Positions 16,928 to 25,960 of a DNA stretch of 64,000 bases are shown one piece after another. The stretch is from NCBI RefSeq assembly GCF_009937975.1, contig NZ_AP018441.1, positions 5,952,001-6,016,000 of the forward strand, written 5' to 3'. The notes beneath the pieces were generated by a model. It was not told the DNA's origin. It searched no databases and saw only the letters and a list, made by a program, of their open reading frames with translations. Within the stretch, counting starts at the first letter, position 1, and every line of letters starts with the position of its first letter. Made by a program: the position numbers and the translations under genes. Source of the stretch: Undibacterium sp. YM2. Lineage in GTDB: Bacteria > Pseudomonadota > Gammaproteobacteria > Burkholderiales > Burkholderiaceae_D.

Positions 16928-17779
16928 ATGAATAAGACGGCAGCATTAAAGAGTATTGTTGAACAAGCGAGCAAGGGTGACCTGGTCTTTCCGACCAATG
17001 TCAACGCCTCGCTAAAGATACAACAGGCTCTGGACGACCCGGACTGTGGTATAGAGACAGCCGCCAAACTGGTCATGACTGAACCCCTGATGTCAGCCCG
17101 CGTGGTTGCCATTGCCAATTCTGTTGCCTATAACCGCTTTGGCGGTGGCGTCACCAATATCCGCACCGCCATTACCATCCTCGGTTTCAATACCCTGCGC
17201 TCTGTCACCGCTGCTGTGGTCATGCGCCAGCTCAGTGCAGCCGTTTCTGACCCAGCCATACGTGCCAAGATGGAAGCCCTGTGGCGGCATTCTGCCTATG
17301 TAGCGGCACTGGCTCACCTGATTGCGCGCAAGGTCAGCAAGGTGGATGCCGAAACTGCGCTGTTCGCTGGCATCGTGCATGAAGTTGGCGGTTTTTACCT
17401 GTTGTCACGCGCGCAGGAATTCCCGGCCCTGCTGGAAATCGATCCCAGCCCGCCCCCGTCAGATGCGCTGGCAGAAACAGATGAAACCTTCATAGGCCGC
17501 GCCGTTTTGAATAAATTGCTGGTACCCAAACGCGTGGTCTCGGCAGTAGAAGCCCTGTGGTATGGCATGCGCGTCATGCCGCCAGAAACTCTGGGCGACA
17601 CCCTGTTGCTGGCCAATGAGCTGGCCGCAGTGCCGTCACCGCTGGACCCGCGCTCACCTGAGAGCATACGGCAGTCAGCCTCGGAAATTGATTTTGCCGT
17701 AGGTGAAGGCACCCTGACCTCCATCCTGTCAGAATCGGCAGAAGAAGTTGATGCACTGACTGCCTCACTGATCAGCTAG
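16928..17779 (+). CDS. HDOD-domain protein
   Basis: The start is placed at ATG 16928 (MNKTAALKSIVEQ), with a GTG at 16883 as a longer alternative. The 283-residue protein is almost all HDOD domain: PTNVNASLKIQQALDDPD, EPLMSARVVAIANSVAYNR, and AITILGFNTLRSVTAAVVM, then LWRHSAYVAALAHLIA and FAGIVHEVGGF, where a His-Glu replaces the His-Asp of true HD phosphohydrolases. HDOD proteins act as signalling scaffolds in stress, biofilm or chemotaxis-linked regulation. It lies 51 bp after the chemoreceptor and may share its transcript. Confidence 0.88.
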   Translation: MNKTAALKSIVEQASKGDLVFPTNVNASLKIQQALDDPDCGIETAAKLVMTEPLMSARVVAIANSVAYNRFGGGVTNIRTAITILGFNTLRSVTAAVVMRQLSAAVSDPAIRAKMEALWRHSAYVAALAHLIARKVSKVDAETALFAGIVHEVGGFYLLSRAQEFPALLEIDPSPPPSDALAETDETFIGRAVLNKLLVPKRVVSAVEALWYGMRVMPPETLGDTLLLANELAAVPSPLDPRSPESIRQSASEIDFAVGEGTLTSILSESAEEVDALTASLIS

Positions 17780-17955
17780 CAGCTAACATCTAAATAGCTA
17801 ACAACTAACACTTCGCCCTGCAGTTTTGCTCTCCAACGAAGTTGGCAGAAATTCGGCATAATAGCTGTCGCATTTGCAATTTTTGCCCATCACAGCTTGC
17901 TGTCCGACGAAAGCCCGCAGCCTGCTGCGCCCCTGCCATCTTCCAAGGAAAAACC

Positions 17956-18936
17956 ATGCAATTGAAAAGTTTGCTCCGCTCCGGCTTGTTCAGTTCTTCC
18001 ATCCTCGCTGGCATTGCCGTGTTTGGCATTCCCGCCATCAGCGCCCATGCTGCCGCACCTATGGTAAAAACCAGCGCCCCCGGCTTTTACCGCACGATGC
18101 TCGGTGATTTTGAAGTCACTGTCCTGTCTGATGGCACTGTATCCCTGCCTGTCGATAAGTTGCTGACCAATACTACGCCAGAAAAAGTTGGCAAGGCACT
18201 CGCCAAATACCATCAACATAGCCCACTCGTAACTTCGGTGAATGCATATCTGATCAACACCGGCAGCAAGCTGGTATTGATAGATAGCGGCGCCGGTGTT
18301 TTCTTTGGCCCTACTCTGGGTAAACTGCAGGCCAGCCTCAAAGCATCCGGCTACCAGCCTGAGCAAATCGACGAAATTTACATCACCCACATGCACGCCG
18401 ACCACATCGGTGGCCTCGTAGATGGTGACAAGGCAGCGTTCCCAAATGCTATCGTGCGCATAGACCAGCATGACACCGATTACTGGTTGAGCCAGGCCAA
18501 CCTGGACAAGGCGACTGGTGATGCCAAGGGTAGCTTTGAAAAGTCCATCGCCATCCTGAAGCCCTATGTGCAGACTGGCAAGCTGAAATCTTTCGAAGGT
18601 GACACCGAACTGGTACCCGGCGTCAAGGCAGTAGCCTCCCATGGCCATACCCCTGGCCACAGCATCTACAAGGTAGAGAGCAAAGGCCAGACCCTGGTTT
18701 TGTGGGGTGACCTCATGCACGTCGCTGCAGTGCAGTTTCCAGATCCGTCTGTCACCATACAATTCGATAGCGACAGCAAGGCAGCCTATGCGCAAAGACA
18801 AAAAGCCTATGCTGATGCAGCGCAGCATGGCTATCTCATCGGTGCCGCTCACCTGTCCTTCCCTGCCCTGGGTTATGTACACAAAGAAGGCAAGGGTTAT
18901 GCCTGGACACCACTGAATTACGCACCCCTGCCATGA
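17956..18936 (+). CDS. exported metallo-beta-lactamase-fold hydrolase
   Basis: Start at ATG 17956 with AAGGA 7 bases upstream; it gives a Sec signal peptide (LFSSSILAGIAVFGIPAISAHAA). The mature enzyme has the metal-binding THMHADHIGG (about residues 145-153), a later ASHGHTPGH, and a WGDLMH aspartate, so a dinuclear zinc site is complete. The family includes lactonases, glyoxalase II-like and quorum-quenching enzymes; the substrate cannot be fixed here. Periplasmic location is expected. It is followed at 78 bp by the P450. Confidence 0.88.
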   Translation: MQLKSLLRSGLFSSSILAGIAVFGIPAISAHAAAPMVKTSAPGFYRTMLGDFEVTVLSDGTVSLPVDKLLTNTTPEKVGKALAKYHQHSPLVTSVNAYLINTGSKLVLIDSGAGVFFGPTLGKLQASLKASGYQPEQIDEIYITHMHADHIGGLVDGDKAAFPNAIVRIDQHDTDYWLSQANLDKATGDAKGSFEKSIAILKPYVQTGKLKSFEGDTELVPGVKAVASHGHTPGHSIYKVESKGQTLVLWGDLMHVAAVQFPDPSVTIQFDSDSKAAYAQRQKAYADAAQHGYLIGAAHLSFPALGYVHKEGKGYAWTPLNYAPLP

Positions 18937-19014
18937 TCTGAATTGTCATCTGCCTGATTGACAGTACCCGGCAAATCGGACACAGTGCAAACTCTGTCCT
19001 TTGCCGGGATTTTT

Positions 19015-20253
19015 ATGCCTTCTCAGTATCAGAATACCGTCACATCAGCGCCGCTTATCACTGATGATTTTGACCTGCGCCACCTGCCCGCAGACTTTTA
19101 CCAGAACCCCTACCCTTACTACCGCGCCCTGCGCGAGCAAACACCCGTGCGCAAGATGCCGGATGGCTCTTACTTGCTGACGCGCTATGCCGACCTCGTG
19201 CATGTGTACAAAGATGCAAAAACCTTTAGCTCGGACAAAAAGCAGGAATTCAAACCCCGCTATGGTGATTCGCTGCTGTATGAACATCACACCAATAGCC
19301 TGGTCTTCAATGACCCGCCACTGCACACAAGAGTACGTCGCCTCATCATGGGTGGCCTGACACCTGCGGCCATGGCCGAAACCGAACCCGGCCTGATCAA
19401 ACTGGTGGATGGCTTGCTGGATCAGATGGAGAACAAAAACGAAGTCGATCTCATCAGCGATTTCGCCTCCGCCATACCGGTAGAAATCATCGGTAATCTG
19501 CTGGCTGTGCCGCATGATGAACGCGAACCCTTGCGTGAATGGTCACTCGCCATCCTCGGTGCACTGGAGCCAGCCATCACGCCAGAATTTTTTGCCTATG
19601 CCAATCAGTGTGTCGCTGAATTTTTGGACTATCTAAAACAATTGGTGGCACAACGCCGCCTGCATCCCGGTGACCCCAAAACCGATATGCTGACCCGCCT
19701 CATAGAAGGCGAAGCCAATGGCGAAAAGCTGACTGAAACCGAGCTTTTGCAAAACTGTGTGTTCCTGCTCAATGCCGGACATGAAACCACCACCAACCTG
19801 ATCGGCAATGGCCTGGTCGCCCTGCAGGAATGGCCAGAACAAAAAGCCCGCCTGATCGCCCAGCCAGAAATGATCAACACCGCCATAGAAGAATTCCTGC
19901 GCTTTGAAAGTTCCAACCAGTTGGGCAACCGCATGACGACGGCAGATACGTACATCGGTGACATCGCTATCGCCGCTGGCAGCCGCATCAGCCTGGGCAT
20001 AGGCGCGGCCAACCGCGACCCCTTGCAATTTCCTGAGCCCGACAAACTCGACATCAGCCGCAGCCCGAACCGTCATCTAGCTTTCGCCTCCGGCATACAC
20101 CAATGCGCGGGCATGTTTCTGGCGCGACTGGAAGGCAGGGTGGCGATTTCGCGCCTGCTGGCACGCTTCCCGGATTATGAATTGAGCGCCACACCCATCA
20201 GGGGTGGACGCGCACGCTTCCGCGGTTTTTTATCTGTACCCTGCAAACTATAA
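19015..20253 (+). CDS. cytochrome P450 (bacterial soluble type)
   Basis: I use ATG 19015 (MPSQYQNTVT); a TTG at 18958 would add 19 residues lacking family likeness. The 412-residue enzyme shows the I-helix oxygen-activation motif AGHETT (about residue 252), the K-helix ExxR in EEFLRF, and the haem loop FASGIHQCAG with the thiolate Cys near residue 364. It is a soluble class-I-like monooxygenase that needs a ferredoxin and reductase, neither of which is adjacent. It is followed after 31 bp by a periplasmic binding protein, which suggests the uptake and oxidation of the same compound (inference). Confidence 0.93.
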   Translation: MPSQYQNTVTSAPLITDDFDLRHLPADFYQNPYPYYRALREQTPVRKMPDGSYLLTRYADLVHVYKDAKTFSSDKKQEFKPRYGDSLLYEHHTNSLVFNDPPLHTRVRRLIMGGLTPAAMAETEPGLIKLVDGLLDQMENKNEVDLISDFASAIPVEIIGNLLAVPHDEREPLREWSLAILGALEPAITPEFFAYANQCVAEFLDYLKQLVAQRRLHPGDPKTDMLTRLIEGEANGEKLTETELLQNCVFLLNAGHETTTNLIGNGLVALQEWPEQKARLIAQPEMINTAIEEFLRFESSNQLGNRMTTADTYIGDIAIAAGSRISLGIGAANRDPLQFPEPDKLDISRSPNRHLAFASGIHQCAGMFLARLEGRVAISRLLARFPDYELSATPIRGGRARFRGFLSVPCKL

Positions 20254-20284
20254 AACGACTCACAACAAAAAATACGGAGACAAA

Positions 20285-21445
20285 ATGAAGACAAATACCA
20301 ACATCAAGAAAAGCCTTCTGGCACTGGCAGCAGGCCTGCTCAGCATCAATGCCCAGGCACAGATCAAGATAGGCGTCACCATCTCATCGACAGGCCCGGC
20401 AGCATCACTGGGTATCCCCGAGAAAAATGCGATTGCCATGCTGCCCAAGGAAATCGCAGGCAAAAAAGTCGACTACATCGTCCTCGACGATGCCTCCGAC
20501 ACCACCCAAACCGTGACCAATACCCGCAAGCTCATATCGGAAGAAAAAGTCGATGCCATCATAGGCTCGACCACCACGCCCAACTCCCTCGCCATGCTGG
20601 GCGTCATCGGTGAAGGCAAGACCCCGGCCATCAGTCTTGCATCCAGCAACCGCATCATAGAACCCATGGACGCGAATAAAGCCTGGATGTTCAAGACACC
20701 ACAGACCGACACCATGATGGCGATTGCGATTGCCGAAGACATGAGCAAAAAAGGTGTCAAGACCATGGGCTTCATCGGTTTCTCGGACGCCCTCGGTGAA
20801 GCCTTCCTGGTCGAAGTGACGAAGTATGCCGAGCTCAAAAAGATCAAGATCGTGGCGACAGAGCGCTTCAGCCGCAATGACAACAGCGTGGTCGGCCAGG
20901 TCTTGAAGCTGATGTCTGGCAACCCTGATGCCATCGTCGTCGGCGCCTCCGGCACACCCGCCGCCCTGCCCCCCAAAACCCTGGCAGAACGCGGCTACAA
21001 AGGCCGCGTCTACCACAACCACGGCGTCGCCAACAGCGACTTCCTGCGCGTCTGCGGCAAAGACTGCGATGGCACCTTCCTGCCAACTGGCCCGGTCATG
21101 GTCGCCAGACAACTGGCCGACAACAACCCTGTCAAAAAAGCCGCCCTGGATTTCTCCAACAAATTTGAAACCACCTACGGCGCAGGCAGCCTTGCAGCAT
21201 TCGCCTCCTATGCCTGGGACGCTGGCCTGCTGCTACAACAAGCCATCCCCGTCGCCTTGAAAAAAGCCGCGCCGGGTACAGCGGAATTCCGCGCAGCCTT
21301 GCGCGATGCCCTCGAAGCGACACAAGGTCTGGCGACTACCAACGGCGTTGTCAACATGAGCAAATCCGATCACCTGGGCCTTGATCAAAGGGCGCGTGTC
21401 ATGGTGCAGATCAAGGGTGGGAAGTGGGTTTATCAGGCGGAGTAA
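20285..21445 (+). CDS. ABC transporter substrate-binding protein, Leu/Ile/Val-type (Peripla_BP_6)
   Basis: Start at ATG 20285 with GGAGA upstream; the signal peptide (SLLALAAGLLSINAQA) ends just before QIKIGVTISSTGPAASLG, the typical beginning of a type-I periplasmic binding fold. Two lobes follow with IVLDDASDTTQTVTNTRKLI and GFIGFSDALGEAF. The protein binds a small organic solute in the periplasm, often an amino acid or aromatic acid. No permease or ATPase genes (livHMGF) are near, so it is an orphan. It is close behind the P450, with which it is probably cotranscribed. Confidence 0.92.
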   Translation: MKTNTNIKKSLLALAAGLLSINAQAQIKIGVTISSTGPAASLGIPEKNAIAMLPKEIAGKKVDYIVLDDASDTTQTVTNTRKLISEEKVDAIIGSTTTPNSLAMLGVIGEGKTPAISLASSNRIIEPMDANKAWMFKTPQTDTMMAIAIAEDMSKKGVKTMGFIGFSDALGEAFLVEVTKYAELKKIKIVATERFSRNDNSVVGQVLKLMSGNPDAIVVGASGTPAALPPKTLAERGYKGRVYHNHGVANSDFLRVCGKDCDGTFLPTGPVMVARQLADNNPVKKAALDFSNKFETTYGAGSLAAFASYAWDAGLLLQQAIPVALKKAAPGTAEFRAALRDALEATQGLATTNGVVNMSKSDHLGLDQRARVMVQIKGGKWVYQAE

Positions 21446-21464
21446 AAGCTGAGAACTCTGAATT

Positions 21465-21800
21465 GATCAGTCTCGAGTCATTACAGCAATAGTCGCGTTG
21501 ACGTTGCCGTTGACTTTGCCGTTGTTTTTGACTTTTGCAGTTCCCATGTGTCGACGCCGTTTGTGCAGTACAGAAAATGGAAAAAGAAGAGCCGCTGTCT
21601 GAGCGAAGCGAGTTTCGGATCTTCCCATTTTTTGTACTGCACAAACGGGTACCCCGCAGGGGCGACGACGCCTGGGTCGCTTTTCTTTGAATACTTTCTT
21701 TGGCGACCAAAGAAAGTATTTCGGCCGCCGGGCCGAGATCCGGCTTGGTTCCACGAAGGGCAATCGTTTTAATCAAAGTGCAATGCAACGAACGCCACTA
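21465..21800 (+). repeat. composite intergenic repeat, copy 2 (short form)
   Basis: Same module order as copy 1 at 10373-10830: short GTTGAC-type tandem units, a hairpin with 23-base arms (21558-21580 and 21625-21647, one mismatch), a second hairpin AATACTTTCTTTGG/CCAAAGAAAGTATT, a GC hairpin and the tail TTCCACGAAGGG. The first loop is 44 bases rather than 125. In both hairpins a base pair differs from copy 1 on both sides of the stem, keeping pairing. The rest of the gap (21801-21999) is C/A-rich with no gene. Confidence 0.85.
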
Positions 21801-21999
21801 GAGCGCTGGAGCGACGTTAATACTATTGCAGTTCATCGAGTTCAAAACTCAATCCCAACTAACACAAGCCCCCTCCCCCACTATCCCCCAAACCCATATC
21901 CAATATTACCCTCAACCCTCTGAAAAAATACAATTTCCCTCCAAGATAAAACCTCATGCTGACCCCGAAGCCAGCAATAAAAATACCCGGAGGACGACC

Positions 22000-23021
22000 A
22001 TGCAAACCCGCATCAGCAATAACAAAATTATCAGGGCAGCGCTACTGATCACGAGCCTCATGATCAGCATGACAAACAACCCAGCCCACGCCGCAGAGCC
22101 ACAAAAAATTTTCTACATACGCCCCGTCCCCGACAATGATGACCCTACCTGCAACAAGGCAGTGATGGCATCAAGCAGGCGGCGCAGATGTACCAGATGC
22201 AGGCAACTACCCTTGCCAGCCAGGCCGACCGTACAGGCAGGCAAAAGCAGTTGGAAAATGCCATCAGGCTGGGGGCGAATATCATCGTCATGATAGGCTA
22301 TGAATTCAGGGAATTGCTCGATACCGTGCCGCGTGCTGCTCCCAACGTGCGTTTCGTGATACTGGAGCAATGCATCAGTAATCCACCACCGAACCTGCTT
22401 TGCATCAGCTTTCGCGAAAGCGAAGCTACCTATCTGGCGGGTATGGAGGCAGCACTGATATCGACCAGTGGCAAGTTAGGTGTCATCGGGGCGGTTAAAA
22501 CGTCATTGAAACAAAAGCCAGTTGATGCCTTCGTCGCTGGTGCCAAGTCAGTCAGGCCGGATGCTGACCTTAGCCATGTCGTCTGGATCGAAGGCAGCCA
22601 GCCCTTCAATGACACAGCACGAGCCGAGGCGCTGGCGAAGAGCATGCTGGCGGACGGCGTGGATATGATTTATGCCGCCGCTGGCAGCAGCAATAATGGG
22701 GTATTCAAAGCGCTTGCTGGCAGCAACAAGGCACGGGCCATAGGCAGCTATGTCAACCAGTGCCCCAAAACTGGCGGCAAGGTCATCGACAATATGCAGG
22801 TGCATGGTGATACGGCCATCAGCCTGGCGGTCGCTGCCATCCTGGGTGGATCAACTGCCACCAGGATTGAATATGGCTTGAAAGAAGGCGCAGTATCACT
22901 GACCGGTATCAGCACTGATGCGGCCTATTCTGATTGCGATATCCTGCGCCAGCGGCCTGTGCTGCAAAAACTGCGTGAAGCGAGTCAGGCGATTATCAAG
23001 GGTAAATTGAAAGTGGAATAA
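22000..23021 (+). pseudogene. BMP-family periplasmic binding protein, frameshifted
   Basis: ATG 22000 with GGAGGA upstream starts a signal peptide (ALLITSLMISMTNNPAHA) and about 50 codons of a BMP-type lipoprotein/nucleoside-binding fold, up to PDNDDPTCNK. From there the family sequence continues in another frame (GSDGIKQAAQMYQMQATT, then GRQKQLENAI, FRESEATYLAGMEAALIS, GKLGVIGAVKT) to the stop at 23021. Restoring one G in the GG at about 22157-22160 (AACAAGGCAGT) rejoins both parts. So one base has been lost, either in the organism or in sequencing. If intact it would bind a nucleoside-like ligand; no ABC permease genes are near. Confidence 0.82.
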
Positions 23022-23094
23022 GAAGCTGTATGGAAAAGTGCGTGTGCAAGAGGCGCACCCTACCAAGACTTCTTGACTTGAATTTATTCAGATT

Positions 23095-23283
23095 TTATTT
23101 TTTGTCTGACCATAAAGTCCCGCCAGAAGCCCAGTCTTCCCGCTTGATTTCCTGAATGATGATATCCACAGCGTCGAGAGAACAACCCAGAGTCTGGGCG
23201 CTGGCTTCGGTGACGGCTTTGACGAAGGCACGTTTTTGCTCGAGCGTGCGGCCTTCAAACATTTGTACATTGATGGTGGGCAT
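23095..23283 (-). CDS. 4-oxalocrotonate tautomerase-like protein
   Basis: Start at ATG 23283 with AAGGA upstream, so that after Met removal Pro-1 is the N-terminal catalytic base (PTINVQMFEGRTLEQKR). Length of 62 residues is right for the 4-OT family. Arg-11 is present; the position of the classical Arg-39 is Asp, so the substrate probably differs from 4-oxalocrotonate. It lies 60 bp downstream of guaD on the same strand and may share the purine-catabolism transcript, though no role for it there is known to me. Confidence 0.82.
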   Translation of the reverse strand: MPTINVQMFEGRTLEQKRAFVKAVTEASAQTLGCSLDAVDIIIQEIKREDWASGGTLWSDKK

Positions 23284-23343
23284 GGTTTTTCCTTGAAAGG
23301 TGTTGAACAATACCCACCATCATAAATCAGTCAGACAAGATTT

Positions 23344-24663
23344 TCACAACTGTCGCTGATGTACCATTTTACCTGCAGCATAAGTGGCAGCCACTGTCCT
23401 GTCATCGCCCAGCAAGGCCAAGGCAAACAACAATTCATCCAGGCTCTCGGTATGCCCGGTACGGCGTGCCAGCAAAGGTGTGGCTTGTGGGTCAAGCACG
23501 ATGAAATCAGCTTCTGCATCCTTGACGAAATTGCCTATCGTGCCTTCCAGCTGCATGCTGCGTGCGCCACCCAGGGTTGCCAGGTAAAACATGCGCAAGG
23601 CTGGCAGGTAGGTACCACCAAGACGTGCCATTTTGTAGGCTTCATTCATGGTGCGCAACATCGAGAATGAAGTACCGCCACCGACATCGGTGGCCAGTGA
23701 CAGGCTGACTTGCTGGGCGTCGGCACGCTCAAAATTGAACAGGCCACTGCCAAGAAAGAGATTGGAAGTCGGGCACATCGCCACTGTTGATTGCGTCTCT
23801 GCCATGCGCGCACGGTCCACATCATCGAGCCATACGCAATGACCGTACATGGCACGCGGGCGCAGCATGCCGTACTGGTCATACACATCGAGATAGCTGC
23901 GTGCTTTTGGATACAGCGCTTTAACCCAGGCCACTTCATCGGTATTTTCTGCGACGTGGGTCTGCAGGAAAGTATCGGGATAAGCCTGCGCCAGTTCACC
24001 TGCGAGCTGCATTTGTGCGTCGCTGGAGGTAGGTGCAAAGCGCGGGGTGATTGCATACAACTGGCGGCCACGTTTATGCCATTTCTTGATCAGGGTTTCG
24101 CTGTCGCGTATGCCGCCCTCGGCAGTGTCACGCAAGAATTCAGGACAATTCCTGTCCATCAAGACCTTGCCTGCCACCATGCGCAGATTACGCGCTTCAC
24201 TCTCGGCAAAGAAGGCTTCGACGGATTCTGGATGGACGGTGCAATACACCATGGCTGTCGTCGTGCCTGAGCGCAGCAATTCATCAATGAAGAAATGCGC
24301 AACCTGGGCGCTATGGTTGATGTCTGCAAACTGGCGTTCAGTCGGGAAGGTATAAGTCTCCAGCCAGGGCAGCAAACCGGGCGCTGGCGACGCGATCATG
24401 TCGGTCTGGGGGTAATGGATGTGGGTGTCGATAAAACCCGGCACAATGAGTTTGCCGCGGTAATCGATGACTTCTGTCCCCTCAGGCAGGCTGGCATGCA
24501 ATTGCGCATATTCGCCAGCGGCGACTATCTTACCGTCTTCAACAATCAACAGGCCGTCTTCATGCCAGGCATAAGCCTGCGCATGAAAGGCAGGGTCGTG
24601 CTGGAAATGCAGCACACTGGCGCGGTAGGCTTGCAGCGTGTTTTTACTTGAAATATTGCTCAT
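23344..24663 (-). CDS. guaD: guanine deaminase
   Basis: Start at ATG 24663 (MSNISSKNTLQAYRAS); a longer frame to 24711 is less likely. The 439-residue amidohydrolase has the zinc motif PGFIDTHIHYPQ, LQTHVAEN, MYGHCVWL and the metal Asp in SLATDVGGGTS, with the guanine deaminase hallmark CPTSNLFLGSGLF. It converts guanine to xanthine and ammonia, feeding xanthine dehydrogenase encoded just upstream. It is the fourth gene of the minus-strand purine-catabolism block, 125 bp after xdhC. Confidence 0.95.
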   Translation of the reverse strand: MSNISSKNTLQAYRASVLHFQHDPAFHAQAYAWHEDGLLIVEDGKIVAAGEYAQLHASLPEGTEVIDYRGKLIVPGFIDTHIHYPQTDMIASPAPGLLPWLETYTFPTERQFADINHSAQVAHFFIDELLRSGTTTAMVYCTVHPESVEAFFAESEARNLRMVAGKVLMDRNCPEFLRDTAEGGIRDSETLIKKWHKRGRQLYAITPRFAPTSSDAQMQLAGELAQAYPDTFLQTHVAENTDEVAWVKALYPKARSYLDVYDQYGMLRPRAMYGHCVWLDDVDRARMAETQSTVAMCPTSNLFLGSGLFNFERADAQQVSLSLATDVGGGTSFSMLRTMNEAYKMARLGGTYLPALRMFYLATLGGARSMQLEGTIGNFVKDAEADFIVLDPQATPLLARRTGHTESLDELLFALALLGDDRTVAATYAAGKMVHQRQL

Positions 24664-24766
24664 CGTGGTCTTTCTGAATTCTGTCTTGCAGGCGCAATCA
24701 AGCCAGACCACGACTTGTGCATCAAGTCTGCCGGTCTGGCGTCACATTCGCATTGATCTGAAGGGT

Positions 24767-24800
24767 GCTAAGCGCTAACAGCGAGAGTTTAACGCTTAGC
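24767..24800 (-). terminator. hairpin at the end of xdhC
   Basis: GCTAAGCG at 24767-24774 pairs with CGCTTAGC at 24793-24800, overlapping the xdhC stop codon. It may reduce read-through into guaD or protect the 3' end; there is no long T tract. Confidence 0.4.
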
Positions 24801-25922
24801 CAGCAAGTGTCGTTCATCTGGGACCATTTTTTCTGTCTGTGCGGCAGCAGAAACATGCTGCCCTGCCTGTGTACCTATGCGTGCAAGTACGCGGTTCAGT
24901 TCTTTTTGCTGATGAATGTCATGCTCTTCCCAGACCTGCAAGAGCTGGGCGACGACAGAGGCGGCAATCACTGCCGGTTGCTTGCCATGTATGCCGGGCA
25001 AGCCTATGGGGCAAACCATGTCATTGAGGCGGGTAGCCGGTATACCACGTTCACGCAGGCGGCGCTCAAACTGTACGCGCTTGGTTTGCGAGCCTATGAG
25101 GCCAAACCAGCCTACATCGGGCAGGCGCAGGATATGCTCGGACAGTTTTTGATCCAGTGCATGACTATGCGTGAGCACCAGGAAGGATGTGCCCGGGGCA
25201 GCTTTGGCGATCAGAGCCTCTGGCGTATCCGTCGCTTCTACTGTGACATTGGCGGCCAGCCGGGTCGGGAACATATCTTCGCGTTCATCGACCCAGGTGA
25301 TACGGCAAGGCAGGTCAGCCATGGCACGCACGATAGCAGCACCAACATGGCCAGCGCCAAACAGCATCAGGTGAGCGCGGTAAGCGAGGCAGGAATCGAG
25401 CAGCCAGCGCTGGCCTGCTGCATCAGTCAAGACCTGACAGGGATTGCTGGTATCGATTTGCACTGGCAAACCCGTGGGCCAGGCAGGGCCTGTCAAATAG
25501 GTACCATTGGCATCGCACAGGCTTGGCTCTTGCGCACTGTCCAGCGCCAGCAAACGCCAGCTATCCTGCCCCAGACGCCAGCGCTGGTTCAGGCAATTCA
25601 AGTAAGCCAGACTATCAGCCTGCACGCGTTCAAAGGCCAGGTGTACGACACCGCCGCAGCATTGGCCCAGGCTGGGGCCTAGAGGGAAACGTTCAAAGCG
25701 GCGCTGGGCGGCAAGCTGGCTTTCGGGCATGGCCAGCATGCTGCGGGCAATTTCTGTTGCCTTCATTTCCAGATGGCCACCACCTATGGTATCGAATAAT
25801 TCATCTGCGGTGACCAGCATCTTGGCACCCGGCTCACGCGGGCCGGAACCCAAGACCGTGGCAACCGTCACCAGTATCTTTGGGGCGGATTGTGTGGCAA
25901 TTGCATTTAACCAAAGCTTCAT
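24789..25922 (-). CDS. xdhC: xanthine dehydrogenase accessory protein XdhC
   Basis: A 377-residue XdhC/CoxI-family protein. The N-terminal XdhC domain has VLGSGPREPGAKMLV and DTIGGGHLE, then LGPSLGQCCGGVVHLAFE with the conserved Cys-Cys pair; the C-terminal Rossmann region has LMLFGAGHVGAAIVRAM and FLVLTHSHALDQ. XdhC binds molybdenum cofactor, directs its sulfuration and inserts it into XdhB. It follows xdhB by 38 bp on the same strand, the usual order. Confidence 0.95.
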   Translation of the reverse strand: MKLWLNAIATQSAPKILVTVATVLGSGPREPGAKMLVTADELFDTIGGGHLEMKATEIARSMLAMPESQLAAQRRFERFPLGPSLGQCCGGVVHLAFERVQADSLAYLNCLNQRWRLGQDSWRLLALDSAQEPSLCDANGTYLTGPAWPTGLPVQIDTSNPCQVLTDAAGQRWLLDSCLAYRAHLMLFGAGHVGAAIVRAMADLPCRITWVDEREDMFPTRLAANVTVEATDTPEALIAKAAPGTSFLVLTHSHALDQKLSEHILRLPDVGWFGLIGSQTKRVQFERRLRERGIPATRLNDMVCPIGLPGIHGKQPAVIAASVVAQLLQVWEEHDIHQQKELNRVLARIGTQAGQHVSAAAQTEKMVPDERHLLAKR

Positions 25923-25960
25923 GATGAACTCGCTTGTCTCACTTTATGTCTGACTTTATC

